A stretch of DNA of 64,000 nucleotides from Diphasiastrum complanatum (GCA_029204225.1 CM055092.1:77128117-77192116), one strand, 5' to 3'. Counted from the first letter of the stretch, positions 1 to 11,575 are shown. Program-made: numbers and translations. The notes: a model not told the origin generated them from the sequence alone.

Positions 1-70
1 CCACTCTGACTGTCGCTATGTAAAGTTGTGAGATTTTTCTGCTTGATGCCAACTTCTTCCAAGATTTGTC

Positions 71-434
71 TCAACCATATAGCTTCTTGTGCTGCACTAC
101 ACATTGTCTTATACTCTGCTTATGTGGTGGATAAAGCAATTGTACTTTGCTTCTTACTAGACCAGGAAAAGCAACTGCCACAAAACTGGAATACATACCC
201 TGTGGTGGATCTATGATCATCATAGTCACCTCCCTAATCCGCATCCACATAGCCACACAACTCAGGTAAACCGTCATGCTTCCTATAAATCAAGCCATAA
301 TCTGAAGTGCCTTTGACATAACGCAAAATGCGCTTAGCTATCTTCCAATGCGTTTCCGTAGGTGCGGCCATAAACTGACTTACAATACCAGCAACATAAC
401 ATATATCTGATCTAGTCATGGTAAGGTAAATCAA
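71..434 (-). pseudogene. copia RT C-terminus and RNase H start
   Basis: The ORF at 234-434 reads TRSDICYVAGIVSQFM and LRYVKGTSDYGL, the standard link from copia RT to RNase H, and ends near the first RNase H Asp (GYVDAD). A second frame continues toward position 71. The rest of RNase H and the 3' LTR are outside the window. Confidence 0.85.
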
Positions 435-576
435 GCACCCTACTAATTGCTATACAGCGTAGCATCAAATAATTGTGACTCATCAAGCTTAGAAAGCTTT
501 TTATCTAGTTCAATAGGAGTATTCAATCCTGCAACCTAAACTTGTGCAACAACTCTTTGACATACTTCACCTGATT

Positions 577-1100
577 TTAACCCACTTCGTGTCCTTTTTT
601 CCACACCTCTACTCCAAGGCAATAATGCATTAGGCTGAGAACTGTCATCTCGAATTGTTCCATGAGGTCTTTCTTGATCATCTCTATCATCTCTTGATTA
701 TTTTCCGTAATAATCAGGTCATCAACACAAAGAGCAATCAAAAGCAACCATACAATCAAAGCATAAGACATGCAGATTTGGATCAGAATGTGTTCTCACC
801 ATCCCCTTTGAACGAAAGTAGGCATTAATCCTGCTATAACACGCACGTGGTGTCTGTTTATGACCATAAAGCGTTTTTTTTAAAGCGACATACTTTATTC
901 TCCTGTCCTTTCGCTACAAAGCCTTCAGGTTGATCCATGAACACCTCTTCTTCTAGCTCACCATTTAGAAAAGCAGATTTCACATCCATCTGATGCAAAG
1001 GCCAACCAAAATGTGAAGCTAAAGCAACAAGTAGACGTAGCGCAAAGGTCTCCTCATAGTCGAACTTTGGCTTCTCTTCGTGAATGCCTCCTCAGGTGTT
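577..1100 (-). pseudogene. copia reverse transcriptase fragment
   Basis: Between about 1000 and 900 the minus strand reads ELEEEVFMDQPEGF, the conserved copia RT block after the first catalytic Asp. At 577-771 a second frame contains CVDDLIITENNQEMI, where the usual YVDD is CVDD. The two parts are in different frames. This is the same broken element as its neighbours. Confidence 0.85.
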
Positions 1101-1235
1101 GTCTTTGGTATGGGAAATGGTAGGACTTCTATTTTGAAGATAGACTGCCATATTGCATGCTTCTAACCAAATATATTTTGGTAGTTTCATCTCAGCTAGC
1201 ATAGATCTGACACTTTCCACAATCAAAGTGCTCAG

Positions 1236-1625
1236 CTACACCATTGAGAGCAGGAGTATGAGCTTGCGTAAATTGTCTTTTGATCCACATTCATCACAAA
1301 GATCATTGAAGTCATTAGACTTGTACTCACCTCCACTATCTGATCTTAGGACTTTGATCTTCCTACCTATCTGATTTTCGCCCAATGCTTTGAAGCTCTT
1401 GCAATTGTCAAATGCATCAGATTTCTTCTTCAAGAAGTAGATCCACGTCTTACGTGACATATCATCAATAAACGTCATGAAATATAAAGCTTTACCTAAG
1501 GACATGGTCCTCATAGGCCCACATACATATGTGTAGATCAAGTCCAGGATGTTCTTTGCTCTTGCAACACCACCTTTATTGAACTTCTCTCGATGTTGCT
1601 TCCCACATACACATGATTCACACAT
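1236..1625 (-). pseudogene. copia integrase fragment
   Basis: The fragment starts in the zinc-binding region (CESCVCGKQHR) and runs into the catalytic core. The position that is normally HTDVCGP reads YTYVCGPM, so the first catalytic Asp is Tyr. The second Asp is kept in LRSDSGGEY. The frame is lost soon after, before the catalytic Glu. It belongs to the copia remnant at 1-2245. Confidence 0.85.
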
Positions 1626-1732
1626 TGATTTTCAAGTGGTCTTCTATGGTAGGCTATCATGTTATCATTTCCAATTTTCTCATCAAACTGAGGCTTCCTA
1701 AGTTCAAGTGACCAAGCCTCTTATGCCACAAC

Positions 1733-2230
1733 TCAATTTGCGATGGAATGGGATGATACGAGTCCATGTTGCCCCTTGATTGTAGCATTCAGCCTGTACA
1801 ATTTCGTATTGGGCTCCCTTACTCCATTCACAATAACTTTGAACTTTTGGTTCACATCCTTTACAAAGCAACGATCATGGGCAAATTCTATTTTTAACTT
1901 TTGATCAGTCATGACTCCCACAAAAAGTAGATTTTTCTTCAAACATGGTACGTAAAGTACCTCCCTGAGCATCCTGCTTTTGCCATCAGGTAGTTGGATT
2001 GAAACGGTGCCTATCCCCTTGATTTTGCACACATCACCATTTGCTTGTGAAACAGACGTTCCATTTTCCAACACTTTCAAGCTACTGAACCAATCCTTGT
2101 TACCTGTCATGTGTCTTTGGCTCCCGAGTCAATATACCACGCTTGATCATCTTGATTAGATGACAATGCAGAGACAACCCATGCATGACCCCCAAGTTGT
2201 CGTTGGCGGGGCGCGTGTCCCGTCGACTTG
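1733..2230 (-). pseudogene. copia protease and GAG-pre-integrase region, frameshifted at the protease active site
   Basis: The minus strand encodes DDQAWYIDSGA, the aspartic protease active-site D-S-G-A. The following HMTGNKDWFSS lies in another frame, because a base is missing between the two (about 2110-2130). The downstream ORF contains LREVLYVPCLKKNLL, the usual copia block after the protease. The frameshift at the catalytic motif would abolish a normal polyprotein. Confidence 0.85.
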
Positions 2231-2245
2231 CCTCGTGGTGAGGCT

Positions 2246-3769
2246 AATTGATCCTTATCGACTGATAGGACCCACAGTACAGTAGCACAATGATTCTACT
2301 TTAATTCTAACTGAGACATCAATGATTTTAAAGAGAATTTCTTGTGTGAGAGTGATATGTAGACCAATGGTTAGTGGTTGTTGTAATGATAATACTAACA
2401 TGGGAATCCGTTGGTTATTTGTATAAGTCATACTAAGGGTAATGATTTTATGGGTAAGTGTGGAAGTTAAAGAATTGGTTTCTCAACTTCTTGCCTATTC
2501 TAAGAATATAACTTGTTTACATTGAATTCTAAATGTCTATATGGGATCAACCTAATCTTAACATGTGTGATTATCTTGAGGTAAGTTGGATTGAAAAACT
2601 CGTGAGAGTGGATATGTTTATGTCTTGAAGATTTTTCAGTTATGTTATTACTCTTGAGAAATAAGACTTTTGTTAAGATAACTGAGTTTTAAAATTCTCA
2701 ATTAAATATGTGAATAACATATTGCAGATAATAGAAGAATTTACCAAATACAGATCTGTTATACTAGTGGCCTACACCTACACATTTTGAAAAATTTGAA
2801 TAATCGACAATTAACTTGAGTGACTGAGCTACTCCTGAATAAAGTTAATTTGTTAGACAAGTAGTGTGAATAGGATTCACTAGAAATTGTTTGTTTAGAC
2901 ATATTTTTGTTATAAATCACATATTGTGTGTCACTAGGATTCATCATTGATATGTATAGAATATATTGAACTCTTTGGGGGTAGAGTATTTTTCAATTGA
3001 GAGATAGACACAATTGTTAGTGCTAATATCCAAGAGTGCACACCTGGATGACATAACCTAACAAACCCAAGAATCATAACTGGATTGGTTAAAATTTTGT
3101 ATATCTAGATTTGATTCTAGACATGAACCTAAAGCTTTGTGGTTGAAGACGATGGATATCGAAACTGTTTTGGTATGCTTTCCATCTTTGAATGCTAGAT
3201 GAAATACAAAATTAAGACAACTCATATTTCTTGATAAGAATCTAGTTTAACGTATATTTGTGAGAGACTTTATAATAACTCTTTTGTTTTCTTGAGGTGT
3301 GTTTTAATCACACTCTCCAATATTCTCTAATAGTGATGTGTGACTTGAAAATGTGATGAATTATAGGATTCTCAACATTTCGATTGAGAAATCATAAATT
3401 CACACCTGGTTGTTATAAGAGAATTATGTGGAAAGATAATGATTTTTAGAAATAATGAGAGATTTCGACTTTCGGTGATTTTTTCCTTCTCGTTTTGTGG
3501 ACAAAACATGCTAAGGGAGGAAGAATGTTCCGTCTTTATCCAATTCAAAGGATATCGTGTGTCCTTAGGTAAGGAAACAAGATTTCCACTGGCATATTGT
3601 TAAATAGGACCATACTATTCCATGTAGGGGCCGAAGATACTTAACTATTATGTGAGGGCTCAAACTCCATTGAGAGACACGTGGAGAAGTACATGGCTTG
3701 TGACAGTAATATGGATGTTGATTGCATGGGAGCCATAACTGAAGTTAAACTGGATCACATGAGGGTTGC
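2246..3769. other. intergenic, no recognisable gene
   Basis: This is AT-rich sequence between the copia remnant and the gypsy element's target site. I see no ORF with family motifs, no LTR pair and no tandem repeat. It is the left flank of the gypsy insertion. Confidence 0.5.
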
Positions 3770-3774
3770 ATGGG
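3770..3774. repeat. 5-bp target-site duplication (left copy)
   Basis: ATGGG lies immediately before the left LTR at 3775. The same ATGGG follows the right LTR at 8854-8858. Five base pairs is the usual duplication size for Ty3/gypsy integration. Confidence 0.9.
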
Positions 3775-4691
3775 TGTTGCGCCGGTGCCTCAAAGGGCGT
3801 TGGGACTTGAGCAGTTTCTCCAACACGCGCTTAAGTCTAACATTCATCCATCATGCACTTACGTAAAATCCAACTTAGAAACGTAACAAGCTTAACCATT
3901 CAGACTTAAGAAAACTAGAATCCCAACCAACCCAAAAGCCAACTCAGAATCCATCCCAAAAGGTAACCAAAGGCAAAGACAAGTCACACATGAAACCCAA
4001 GGCATAGTGCTCGCCAAACTGACCAAATGGCATAGCGACGAGCCACACGTAGGTGACGTGGACCCTTAGGTGCCGACAACACAAAAAGGTTGTAGTAAGG
4101 GTCCTTCCACTTGGACCAATCCCGGAGGCGAAACTGAAATGATAATCATCCCCAAGGAACAACTTTATTAAATTTGGAAGATCTTACATTCATACATAGA
4201 CTGATTGGTCTCGGGGCCACCAACACGTGATGGGCATAGTGCATGGCTCGCGCTGGTAGAGGGAGCTGAGACCCGGCAACTAGATTCCTGATGTTGGTTG
4301 AGTTGCCTAAGTTTCTATCTGTCGGACTCCCCCTATAGTTCTGGTGTGATTCGGTGCACCCCCTCTGTCATGGAATATAGTGCTTTCTTGTAAAGCATGC
4401 TTTTCTGGACTTAGTTTTTATTTTGCTGATTAAGCTTGGCAAGCCTGGCAGAATCAGTTTGGCTCTCGGTCATGGGTCCCAGGAGCCATCCAAGTGACAA
4501 AATCAACTTGGTTTATGACTAGGCCATGACTCGAGCTCCAGAGCTAGCTCATGACTTGTGACTACTTGACTGGCTCACCACAGGTCGGAGGCTCAGTCCT
4601 TGACTTTCTAACTTGCTCTGGGACCTTAGGGAGTGTCACCTCTTAGAGTCTTACAGGGCATATTGGGTGCACCTGAGTTAGCTTTACAACA
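3775..4691 (-). repeat. 3' LTR of the gypsy element
   Basis: This 917-bp direct repeat matches 7936-8853. Over the first ~195 bp I count 17 substitutions, 16 of them transitions, plus a 1-nt indel. That suggests an old insertion with cytosine-methylation decay. ORFs on the minus strand of the two LTRs are the same sequence and are not genes. Confidence 0.92.
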
Positions 4692-4706
4692 TCCTCCCCT
4701 CATTTG
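4692..4706 (-). other. polypurine tract
   Basis: The minus strand reads AATGAGGGGAGGAT directly before the 3' LTR's TGTTG. This is the expected plus-strand primer position. Confidence 0.8.
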
Positions 4707-5055
4707 AGAAAGCTGATGTCCTCATCAAGACGAAACTAGAACCTAAGACTCATGGCAGGAGCTTAATTCACCGGCCAAACTGCATTCACATATACGAGGG
4801 CACAGGCTTGATTCACCGGCCAAATGAGGCCAACTGTAAAGAAAAGTAAAACATTATGTTTGCAGTTAGCACAGGAAAAGTGTGGATCTAGTTCATTTAC
4901 TTAAAACTTGTGTAAAGCTGTTGCATTTAGATATTAGACTGAGGCTCACCCCTTCGATGAAAAGGCAGCTTACTTTATTAACATGAAAGAAAAAGGTACC
5001 TGCGGGCTCCCTTGAGCCTAAGATATGTCGTTTTGTCGCACGTTTGAATGAGTCC
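4707..5055. other. gypsy element 3' internal non-coding region
   Basis: About 350 bp lies between the end of the protease ORF and the polypurine tract. In an autonomous gypsy element several kb of pol would lie here, and no RT, RNase H or integrase trace is seen. Confidence 0.6.
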
Positions 5056-6213
5056 CTAGGACTCTACATTTTTCGTTTGGTCGCCCAGGTTGAGCTCCTT
5101 GAGCTCTACATCAGCACTTGGATCCACCTTTGATGTAGAAGCTGCAGGCAATGTTGGCTCCATTTGATCTTGTGTCAACTGGTTTGTCGCTACTGGCTGT
5201 CCTTCGTTAAAGAGGTGAATGAGATTGGGAGGGATGACTGGCTCAGGTTCAATTATGTCGTTCCTTTCTAGTTGGTCCCCTGGCACAACTCTGATGACGC
5301 AAGGTCTCCTACCACTATATAATAACACCAGGTTAACCCCTTTTGCCAAGCAGGCCACCACGTGTTCGTTAAACCAACTTAGTCCCAAGATGACATCAAA
5401 AGCATCCCTCTTTAAGATTGTGAACGTTAATTGATTCTTCCAGGTGCCCAGCGAGATTGGTAAGTTGGTTGCCAATCTACAAGTTGTCATTGTACCTTTC
5501 GCGGTCTCCACACAACTAGGGGTCGCATTTTCTTCACATTGGATGCCCAATTCCCCTGCCAGCTTTTCTGACAAGTAGTTATGTGACGCTCCTAGATCTA
5601 CCATGAAGTGAATGATCTTGTCTTGGATACAGCCTTTCGGGTACAATAACTTTGATCCTCTCGCAAGAGTTGCCATGAGATGTTCACGATAAGCCGCAAG
5701 TGCCCCTATTTGTTGTAAGACATTCAGGTCGGACTCCGTCAAATCCGTTTTTGGGTCTTCTTTGTCATCATGTTCACCATCTTCTTGATCAAATGCCTCT
5801 CTTTCCATCCTATCAAATACTTCAGTCGCCGCCATGATTTGTTTGTTCAATGGCTTGGGGCATGACCTCCAAGAGTGACCTTGCTGATGACAGTTGAAGC
5901 AGCGCATGGAACTGCCCACCGTTGGTGAGTTGTTGCTGTGACTAGCTGAAGGTCCAGCGTTGTTCCTTCTTTGATAAGTGTTCCCTCCAATATTGCCTTG
6001 GTCGCCAAACCCAGTTTTTGCTGGGAATTTGTTCACGCTACTCGAGGCCTGGTTGCCATTTAAAATTGAGTCCCCCCTTGAAAAGAAGCTTGGACTCGGT
6101 CTGGATCCACTAAATACTCTTGTTGAGGTTGAGGGAGCAGCTGGCGCCAATGTGGTCTCATAATCACAGACCATTTCAGCCGCCCGAATAGTTGAAGTAA
6201 AGTCATGGGGCAT
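5056..6213 (-). CDS. Ty3/gypsy gag C-terminus with zinc knuckle plus aspartic protease
   Basis: This is a 385-residue open frame. Around residues 104-117 it has a CX2CX4HX4C knuckle, CFNCHQQGHSWRSC, which binds the element RNA in the capsid. Around residues 208-220 is the retroviral-type protease site, FMVDLGASHNYL, followed about 70 residues later by DVILGLSWF. The active site reads D-L-G instead of D-S/T-G, which probably weakens or abolishes catalysis. The frame stops shortly after the protease, with no RT. Upstream gag lies in other frames, so the full gag-pro is frameshifted. Confidence 0.85.
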   Translation of the reverse strand: MPHDFTSTIRAAEMVCDYETTLAPAAPSTSTRVFSGSRPSPSFFSRGDSILNGNQASSSVNKFPAKTGFGDQGNIGGNTYQRRNNAGPSASHSNNSPTVGSSMRCFNCHQQGHSWRSCPKPLNKQIMAATEVFDRMEREAFDQEDGEHDDKEDPKTDLTESDLNVLQQIGALAAYREHLMATLARGSKLLYPKGCIQDKIIHFMVDLGASHNYLSEKLAGELGIQCEENATPSCVETAKGTMTTCRLATNLPISLGTWKNQLTFTILKRDAFDVILGLSWFNEHVVACLAKGVNLVLLYSGRRPCVIRVVPGDQLERNDIIEPEPVIPPNLIHLFNEGQPVATNQLTQDQMEPTLPAASTSKVDPSADVELKELNLGDQTKNVES

Positions 6214-6366
6214 GGAGTTGTCTATTGCTCGTCGGGTCCAAGACTACATTCCAAACAAGAGGTAGTGGGTCTTGTCAGCCTCAGACATATCTTTAATAAC
6301 CCATACACTTTGTCTGAATTTATTTAGGTACTCTCGCAATGAACCTTTCTGCTTGAGTCATGATAA

Positions 6367-6660
6367 TTATTTTCTCAATCTCATGTGTGAATCCTTAGGT
6401 ATGAACACCTCTCGTAACGCGGTTTTGAACACAACACATGTCTGGAATTGCATTCTTGCCACCCGGTACCAGTTTGTAGTGTAGCCTTCAAAATATGCTA
6501 ATGCCAAGTTTGCTATTTCTTTTTCAGGAGTGTTCATCAGACGAAAGTAATGGTCCATGTGAAACAACCAATCTTCCACAATTCGAATGCCACGCTCTCC
6601 TTTGAAAGTAGGTGGTGCTTTTACTTTGGCAATCTTCTTCGGGCCTTGTGTGTTTCGCAC
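6367..6660 (-). pseudogene. gypsy gag capsid domain fragment
   Basis: The 97-residue frame contains KAPPTFKGERGIRIVEDWLF and LALAYFEGYTTNWYR, the Ty3-type capsid (retrotransposon gag) pattern. It ends in a stop near 6367 and resumes in the zinc-knuckle frame after about 150 bp of broken sequence. It belongs to the non-autonomous gypsy element. Confidence 0.85.
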
Positions 6661-6679
6661 TCGTGGGTCCCTTGGTATG

Positions 6680-7190
6680 AGTGGAGAGGTGCCCCTGCAT
6701 TCTCTCTTGTTCCCTCCAGCTCTTCAAACCTAGCTTCGAGCTGTGTTAACATGTCTCTCATTTCTCTAGCAAGGTCGATGGTTCATGGCTCGCAAGGATG
6801 CTTGCCATTCTTTCCTTTCTGTTTCTCTATCCTTCTTCACCTCAATAAGCATAGCCATCATTGCACTTGATAAGTGTTGCCGCATCTTCACTTCAAAGAG
6901 GTCTTATTGTGCCTCTGGTATGGGTTCGTCTCTTGGTGTAGGTTCAAAAGGGGCACCCATCTCTTCTTGGGGAGGTGCCATTGTGGAGTGCATACACTCT
7001 TTCTTTCTCGACTTGGATCTGGCGCCATCTCTCGATGCACGCGAGAGCCATATTCTCGAACCTGCTCTTCTCCGTCTGTCAATGCTCGTAACTCATCAAG
7101 GTGGTCATCCATTTTGATAAGAGGTGTACTTCCAACAGATTGTCTTCTCTGTCTTTTTGAAAACTCTCCCGTATGTCGGCCGGGCCCCAC
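6680..7190 (-). pseudogene. gypsy gag N-terminus, frameshifted
   Basis: The minus-strand ORF at 6888-7190 is charged and low-complexity. It is followed in other frames by MLIEVKKDRETERKEWQ and then MRDMLTQLEARFEELEG, a coiled-coil-like stretch. The position just before the capsid domain suggests the gag N-terminus, broken by at least two frameshifts. Confidence 0.6.
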
Positions 7191-7460
7191 AGCTCTCTTG
7201 TCTTCTTTATTAAATCAGCTTCAATATGAAAGTATCCCCTCCTCAAACTAGCACGCTCATATCACTTGAGAGCCAAGTAGGAACCATGTCATTTGTGTCC
7301 AAGCAAGCGCGCAACAGATAGAACATACCAACCAAAGCTAACACAAAGGATTCCTCTCAAGCCACATCCCCCCTGAGACAGGACGTAGGACCTTTGCCTA
7401 GCCACACCCACACAGATCTATCACATAATTAGCCCATGGGGAGACATCCATCCAACCATC

Positions 7461-7870
7461 CGTGCTTTCACCATTAAGCAGCACATTGCCTCAGTCACGC
7501 CCCACCAACTCTGGTCGATAGCCCTTATAGCTAAACGATCGGCAGCTATTCCGCACCGACAGCTAACCACCCGTGCTTTACACCTGAATTCGAGCAGCAT
7601 CTCTGTATCAATGGTTAACCCGTAGAGTTTGAATATGTCACTCCGCACCCCACAAGGCATAGACCGTGCTTTCACCTATCTAGACAGCACTTTGCCTCAT
7701 TTGTCCTACGTGCAGACGGTGCCAGACTCGAACCGCGAGAACTGATCGTGCTTACACCTCAAGGGCAGCACATTGTCTGATCAAGTCCCCCGTTCCGTCG
7801 ACCACCCCAACCGTGAACGCACCCATGCTTACACTGTGGGCAGCGCCTTGCACAACGGCTATCCTGATAA
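7461..7870 (-). repeat. degenerate ~80-110-bp tandem repeats in the gypsy leader
   Basis: Five copies of a motif like CGTGCTTTCACC followed by GGCAGCACATTG start at 7461, 7572, 7665, 7747 and 7824, so spacing falls from 111 to 77 bp. They lie between the primer site and gag, the region that normally carries packaging and dimerisation signals. The repeat structure is seen; the role is inferred. Confidence 0.7.
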
Positions 7871-7918
7871 ACCCAAAAAGTGGCCCTTCATGTGAGACTT
7901 GCATAGCTGACCGACTGG

Positions 7919-7933
7919 TCGGCTCTGATGCCA
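7919..7933 (-). other. primer-binding site, initiator tRNA-Met type
   Basis: The minus strand reads TGGCATCAGAGCC two bases after the 5' LTR's terminal CA. This is the plant initiator-methionine primer site (TGGTATCAGAGC) with one mismatch. Confidence 0.85.
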
Positions 7934-7935
7934 CA

Positions 7936-8853
7936 TGTTGCGTCGACATCTCAAAGGGCGCTGGGACTTGAGCGGTTTTTCCAACACGCGCTTAAGTCTA
8001 ACATTCATCCATCATGCACTTACATAAAAGCCAACTTAGAAACGTAACAGGCTTAACCATTCAGATTTAGGAAAACTGGAATCCTAACCAACCCAAAAGC
8101 CAACTCAGAATCTGTCCCCAAAAGGTAACCAAAGGCAAAGACAAGCCACACATGAAACCCAAGGCATAGTGCTCGCCAAACTGACCAAATGGCATAGCGG
8201 TGAGCCACACATCGGTGACGTGGACCCTCAGGCTCCGGTGACGCAAAAAGGTTGTAGTAAGGGTCATTCCACTTGGACCAGTCCTGGAGGCGAAATTGAA
8301 ATGGTAATCATCCCCAATGATCAAATTTATTAAATTTGGAAGATGTTACATTCATACATAGACTGACTGGTCTCGGGGCCACCAACACGTGCTGGGCATA
8401 GTGCCTGGCTCGCGCTGGTAGAGGGAGCCGAGACCTGGCGACTGGATTCCTGGCGCTGGTTGAGCTGCCCAAGTTTCTGTCTGTCGGACTCCCCCTGTAG
8501 TTCAGGTTTGATTCGGCGCATCCCCTCTGTCCTAGAATATAGTGCTTTCTGGTAAAGCATGCTTTTCTAGACTTAGTTTTTATTTTGTTGATTAAGCCTG
8601 GCAAGCCTGGCAGAATCAGTCTGGCTCTCGGACATGGGTCTCGGGAGTCGCCCCGACGACAGAATCAACTTGGTTCCTGACTAGACCATGACTTGAGCTC
8701 CAGAGCTAGCTCATGACTTGTGACTACTTGATTGGCTCACCAAAGGTCGGAGGCTCAGTCCTTGATTTTCTAACTTGCTCTGGGACCTTAGGGAGCGTCA
8801 CCTCTTAGAGTCTTACAGGGCACACTGGGTGCACTTGAGTCAGCTTTACAACA
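7936..8853 (-). repeat. 5' LTR of the gypsy element
   Basis: This 918-bp partner of 3775-4691 begins TGTTGCG and ends CTTTACAACA in the plus-strand reading. The primer site on its inner side sets the element's orientation as minus. Confidence 0.92.
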
Positions 8854-8858
8854 ATGGG
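8854..8858. repeat. 5-bp target-site duplication (right copy)
   Basis: ATGGG directly follows the right LTR and is identical to 3770-3774. Confidence 0.9.
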
Positions 8859-11383
8859 GTAAATGCACAGACCACCGGAATTTATATATGTTTGTAGAAA
8901 CTCACCGTTGTATATCCTTGGGTTTCAGTTTTGGATTATTGGTTGGTGGTTTTGCCTCTCACTAGTGCTAGTCTTTTCGAAAAATTCATCTCTATTTAGT
9001 TGGGTTCACTAGTCTCTCCAGTGGTCTGATTTCTATCATGATCTTAGTATATTTTTTGGGTGGACTTTATAGATACGGTGTGAAAAATGTGAAAAAGACA
9101 AAATCTAGCTAGATAGAGTGTGAGATATCTTGTTGAAGTGGATTGTCCAGCAGTCGTGTACACCTCTTGTAAATGTTTTTAACTTCTTTCTTAATGAGTG
9201 GGACTCAATTTGGCCTCTATTTAGAAAAGGTGAGAGAGATGGATCTCACGTACCTAAAGTAGGTGTTTTAGTAGGTGGGAAATGTTGTCACATGGATTGG
9301 CTGAAAGTTAAGGCTTAATAAATAGCATACCTAGGATTGATGTGTATTACCTCTTTATGATTGATTATTTGATGCTCTTGTCAAGATAGATAAAGATTGA
9401 TGCATTATAGATAGTCTAGATTTCATTCACATTTTTGGTAATTTTGTGCAAACATCATTGCTCAAGAATCATTTGTGATTTATTCTTGGTCCTTTTGATG
9501 TAGATTTTCACTCAAAGGACTATCCAAATTGTATGTGGAGTTGTGAGAGAGGCTATGTACACATTACAAATATTTCTATTTTTTGTACATGCAAAAAATA
9601 AGATGAGGGAGGAAGAGTGTCTTAGGAATGCCACATGCAGACCTAGCATCCGAGATGCGCTTCCAGGACTTGATGAGCAGGGGGTTGCACTCACATGGTT
9701 GAAATCAATGTGGAAACATCCTGAGTGTGCCAAACCATAATGGTTACTAGGCTTCAACACATGTTCTCCAACCTATTTTAAGCTCTTCAATGTGCATCCT
9801 TGCAACACTTCAACATGCACTTCTCTATCCTTGACGTGAGATCACCTTTTGTCACCCACATTTCATAATTTTGCAACTTTCCTCTTGTGCCTTTCACGAA
9901 TTTTTAGCCATGATGCCTGGTAGGTGATATCCATTTACTTTCATACACCCTTAATACATGCAACCATGTGTCTACATAAGATTTATCATGGCTAAAAACA
10001 ACCAACACATATGGGACCAAATAATTTGTATGATTGTTCAGAAATGACAACCACTTTTGCACCCGATGTCGCTTATTGGCAGGGGACACCTTTGGCTTCG
10101 TGCCAGTAAAAAGTTGACAAGTGGCTATTGCAAATTTTGGGTAGGAGTATTGTTGCACACGGTGCCCATCAAAGATCTTTTAGATTTTTAAAGACTTTTT
10201 TTTTTGAAATGACGCATGTTGAATGCTTGAGCTCACATAATATTTTTGTGAGCCATCACAGCCACACACACTAATAGTATTGGTTTTATTGTTTGATATA
10301 TAAAAAAAAATGAAAATTTTAAGGTGTATGGGACAAAAACACAGAGGTACATTTGGCAGGCAAGGAGGACAAGTAATAGTCACTTAGTTAGGGCTAGACA
10401 AGTGGCAAAGCTAGTATGAGCAAAAGCAACATAGCTCATAACTGTGCTAGCGTCAAAGGGGGCCATGCGAAGAGGATGCGAGGCTTTGCACATAAGTGAG
10501 CAAGTTCCAACTCTCTAGTCTTTTTCATCATGTATTTCATGTTCACCTATAGGCTTCCTCATATATTTGATCTTGTTAGGTTCTTCAACAGAACAAGAAA
10601 AAACTTTGTCACGTCTTCTTTTTGGAGATATAGCTAAATTTTTCATTTCATTATTCACTTAGTATAATTTGTCTACCAGTGTTGGGCGGGTATATAGGGT
10701 GTGCCTGGTATCAACTTGGGTGTCAACCCTAGTATTAAAAAACATACCAGTCTGGTATATAGTTTTTCAATACCTAGCAAAGAACCGGATATCCCTGTGT
10801 ATTGACTTTCGATTTACTCAGGGTAATATCTGGCTAGACTGGTATAAGTCCTTGAAATACCAGAGATATACGATCACCAGTGCATATTTGTCCCTTTTAC
10901 CATGTGCCCCGGTATCAAATCAGAATATTAAATTCTATTAATGTAGGCATTAAATAAGACGTAATAGATACTTTGTGCGTATTCTGCCCACTTTTTGAAC
11001 AATTTAAAAAGTAGAATAGGCATTTGTTTTTTTAAAAAAAATTTGCTGCCCATTCCAGCTGGCACATCAGGCACCAGACCGCCACGTGTCAGCGTCTCAG
11101 TGGTTGGAAAAGTCAAACTGCTCATTATGTTTCATAATGAGCATGTAAAAATTTTCGAAGTACCATTACGCAATGGAAAGCGCCGAGCACAAGCCATTCT
11201 GCCCGGTAAAGATTTTCGAAATTTTTTTAGGCTCGGCTTCTAAGGGGGTTGCCAATTTTTTTTCAAAAATCTTGACATGAATGTGTTTAACTTTTTATAA
11301 ATTATGGTAACTTGTACCATGTACGCATGCCCATCATCGTCATATTCCTATCTATATATACTAAAAGAATTTGGGTCCGGGCA
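8859..11383. other. intergenic, no recognisable gene
   Basis: No ORF here shows family motifs. Around 10670-10920 short GGTAT/ATACC words recur, including ATACCAG-T-CTGGTAT near 10745. A 21-bp inverted repeat lies at 11121-11141 (CTCATTATG, TTT, CATAATGAG). A G-box-like CACGTG is at about 11092. I cannot tie any of these to a gene with confidence. Confidence 0.5.
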
Positions 11384-11575
11384 ACTCATGTTGACGGGCA
11401 GCTCTGCCCTCGTGCTTTCCTCCTCCCGCTCCCGCTCCCGCTCTGAAGTTCAAAGTTCTGATGGGAGCCATCGTATTCACTCAGAAATTTGCGAATGCCA
11501 ATGCGGATCAAGAAAGATCTCTGGTTTTTGTTAAATTTTGTAGTAAGTTGAACATATGCGCTGCTATTGTTGGCA

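Larger units (their letters stand above)
1..2245 (-). mobile_element. Ty1/copia retrotransposon pol remnant, cut by the window start
   Basis: Reading the minus strand from about 2245 down, the copia order is visible: end of gag, protease, GAG-pre-integrase, integrase, reverse transcriptase and the start of RNase H. All are broken by frameshifts. No 5' LTR, primer site or bulk of gag is seen above 2245, so the element is 5' truncated or joined to other DNA there. Its 3' end lies outside the window. It is dead as a mobile element. Confidence 0.9.
3775..8853 (-). mobile_element. Complete non-autonomous Ty3/gypsy element (gag and protease only)
   Basis: This is a bounded element of 5079 bp. It has LTRs at 3775-4691 and 7936-8853, each starting TGTTG and ending CAACA, and both sides carry the target duplication ATGGG. 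On the minus strand a primer site TGGCATCAGAGCC follows the 5' LTR and a purine tract GAGGGGAGGAT precedes the 3' LTR. The 3.24-kb interior encodes gag and an aspartic protease but no reverse transcriptase, RNase H or integrase. It therefore resembles the TR-GAG/LARD class, or an internally deleted gypsy that was mobilised by an autonomous relative. Confidence 0.93.

Noticed and set aside
3944-8324. Pair of similar minus-strand ORFs at 3944-4162 and 8067-8324
   Set aside because: They are the same stretch of the two LTRs and are not separate genes.
10669-10941. 90-residue plus-strand ORF in GGTAT-rich DNA
   Set aside because: It has no recognisable domain and the sequence is repetitive in short words.
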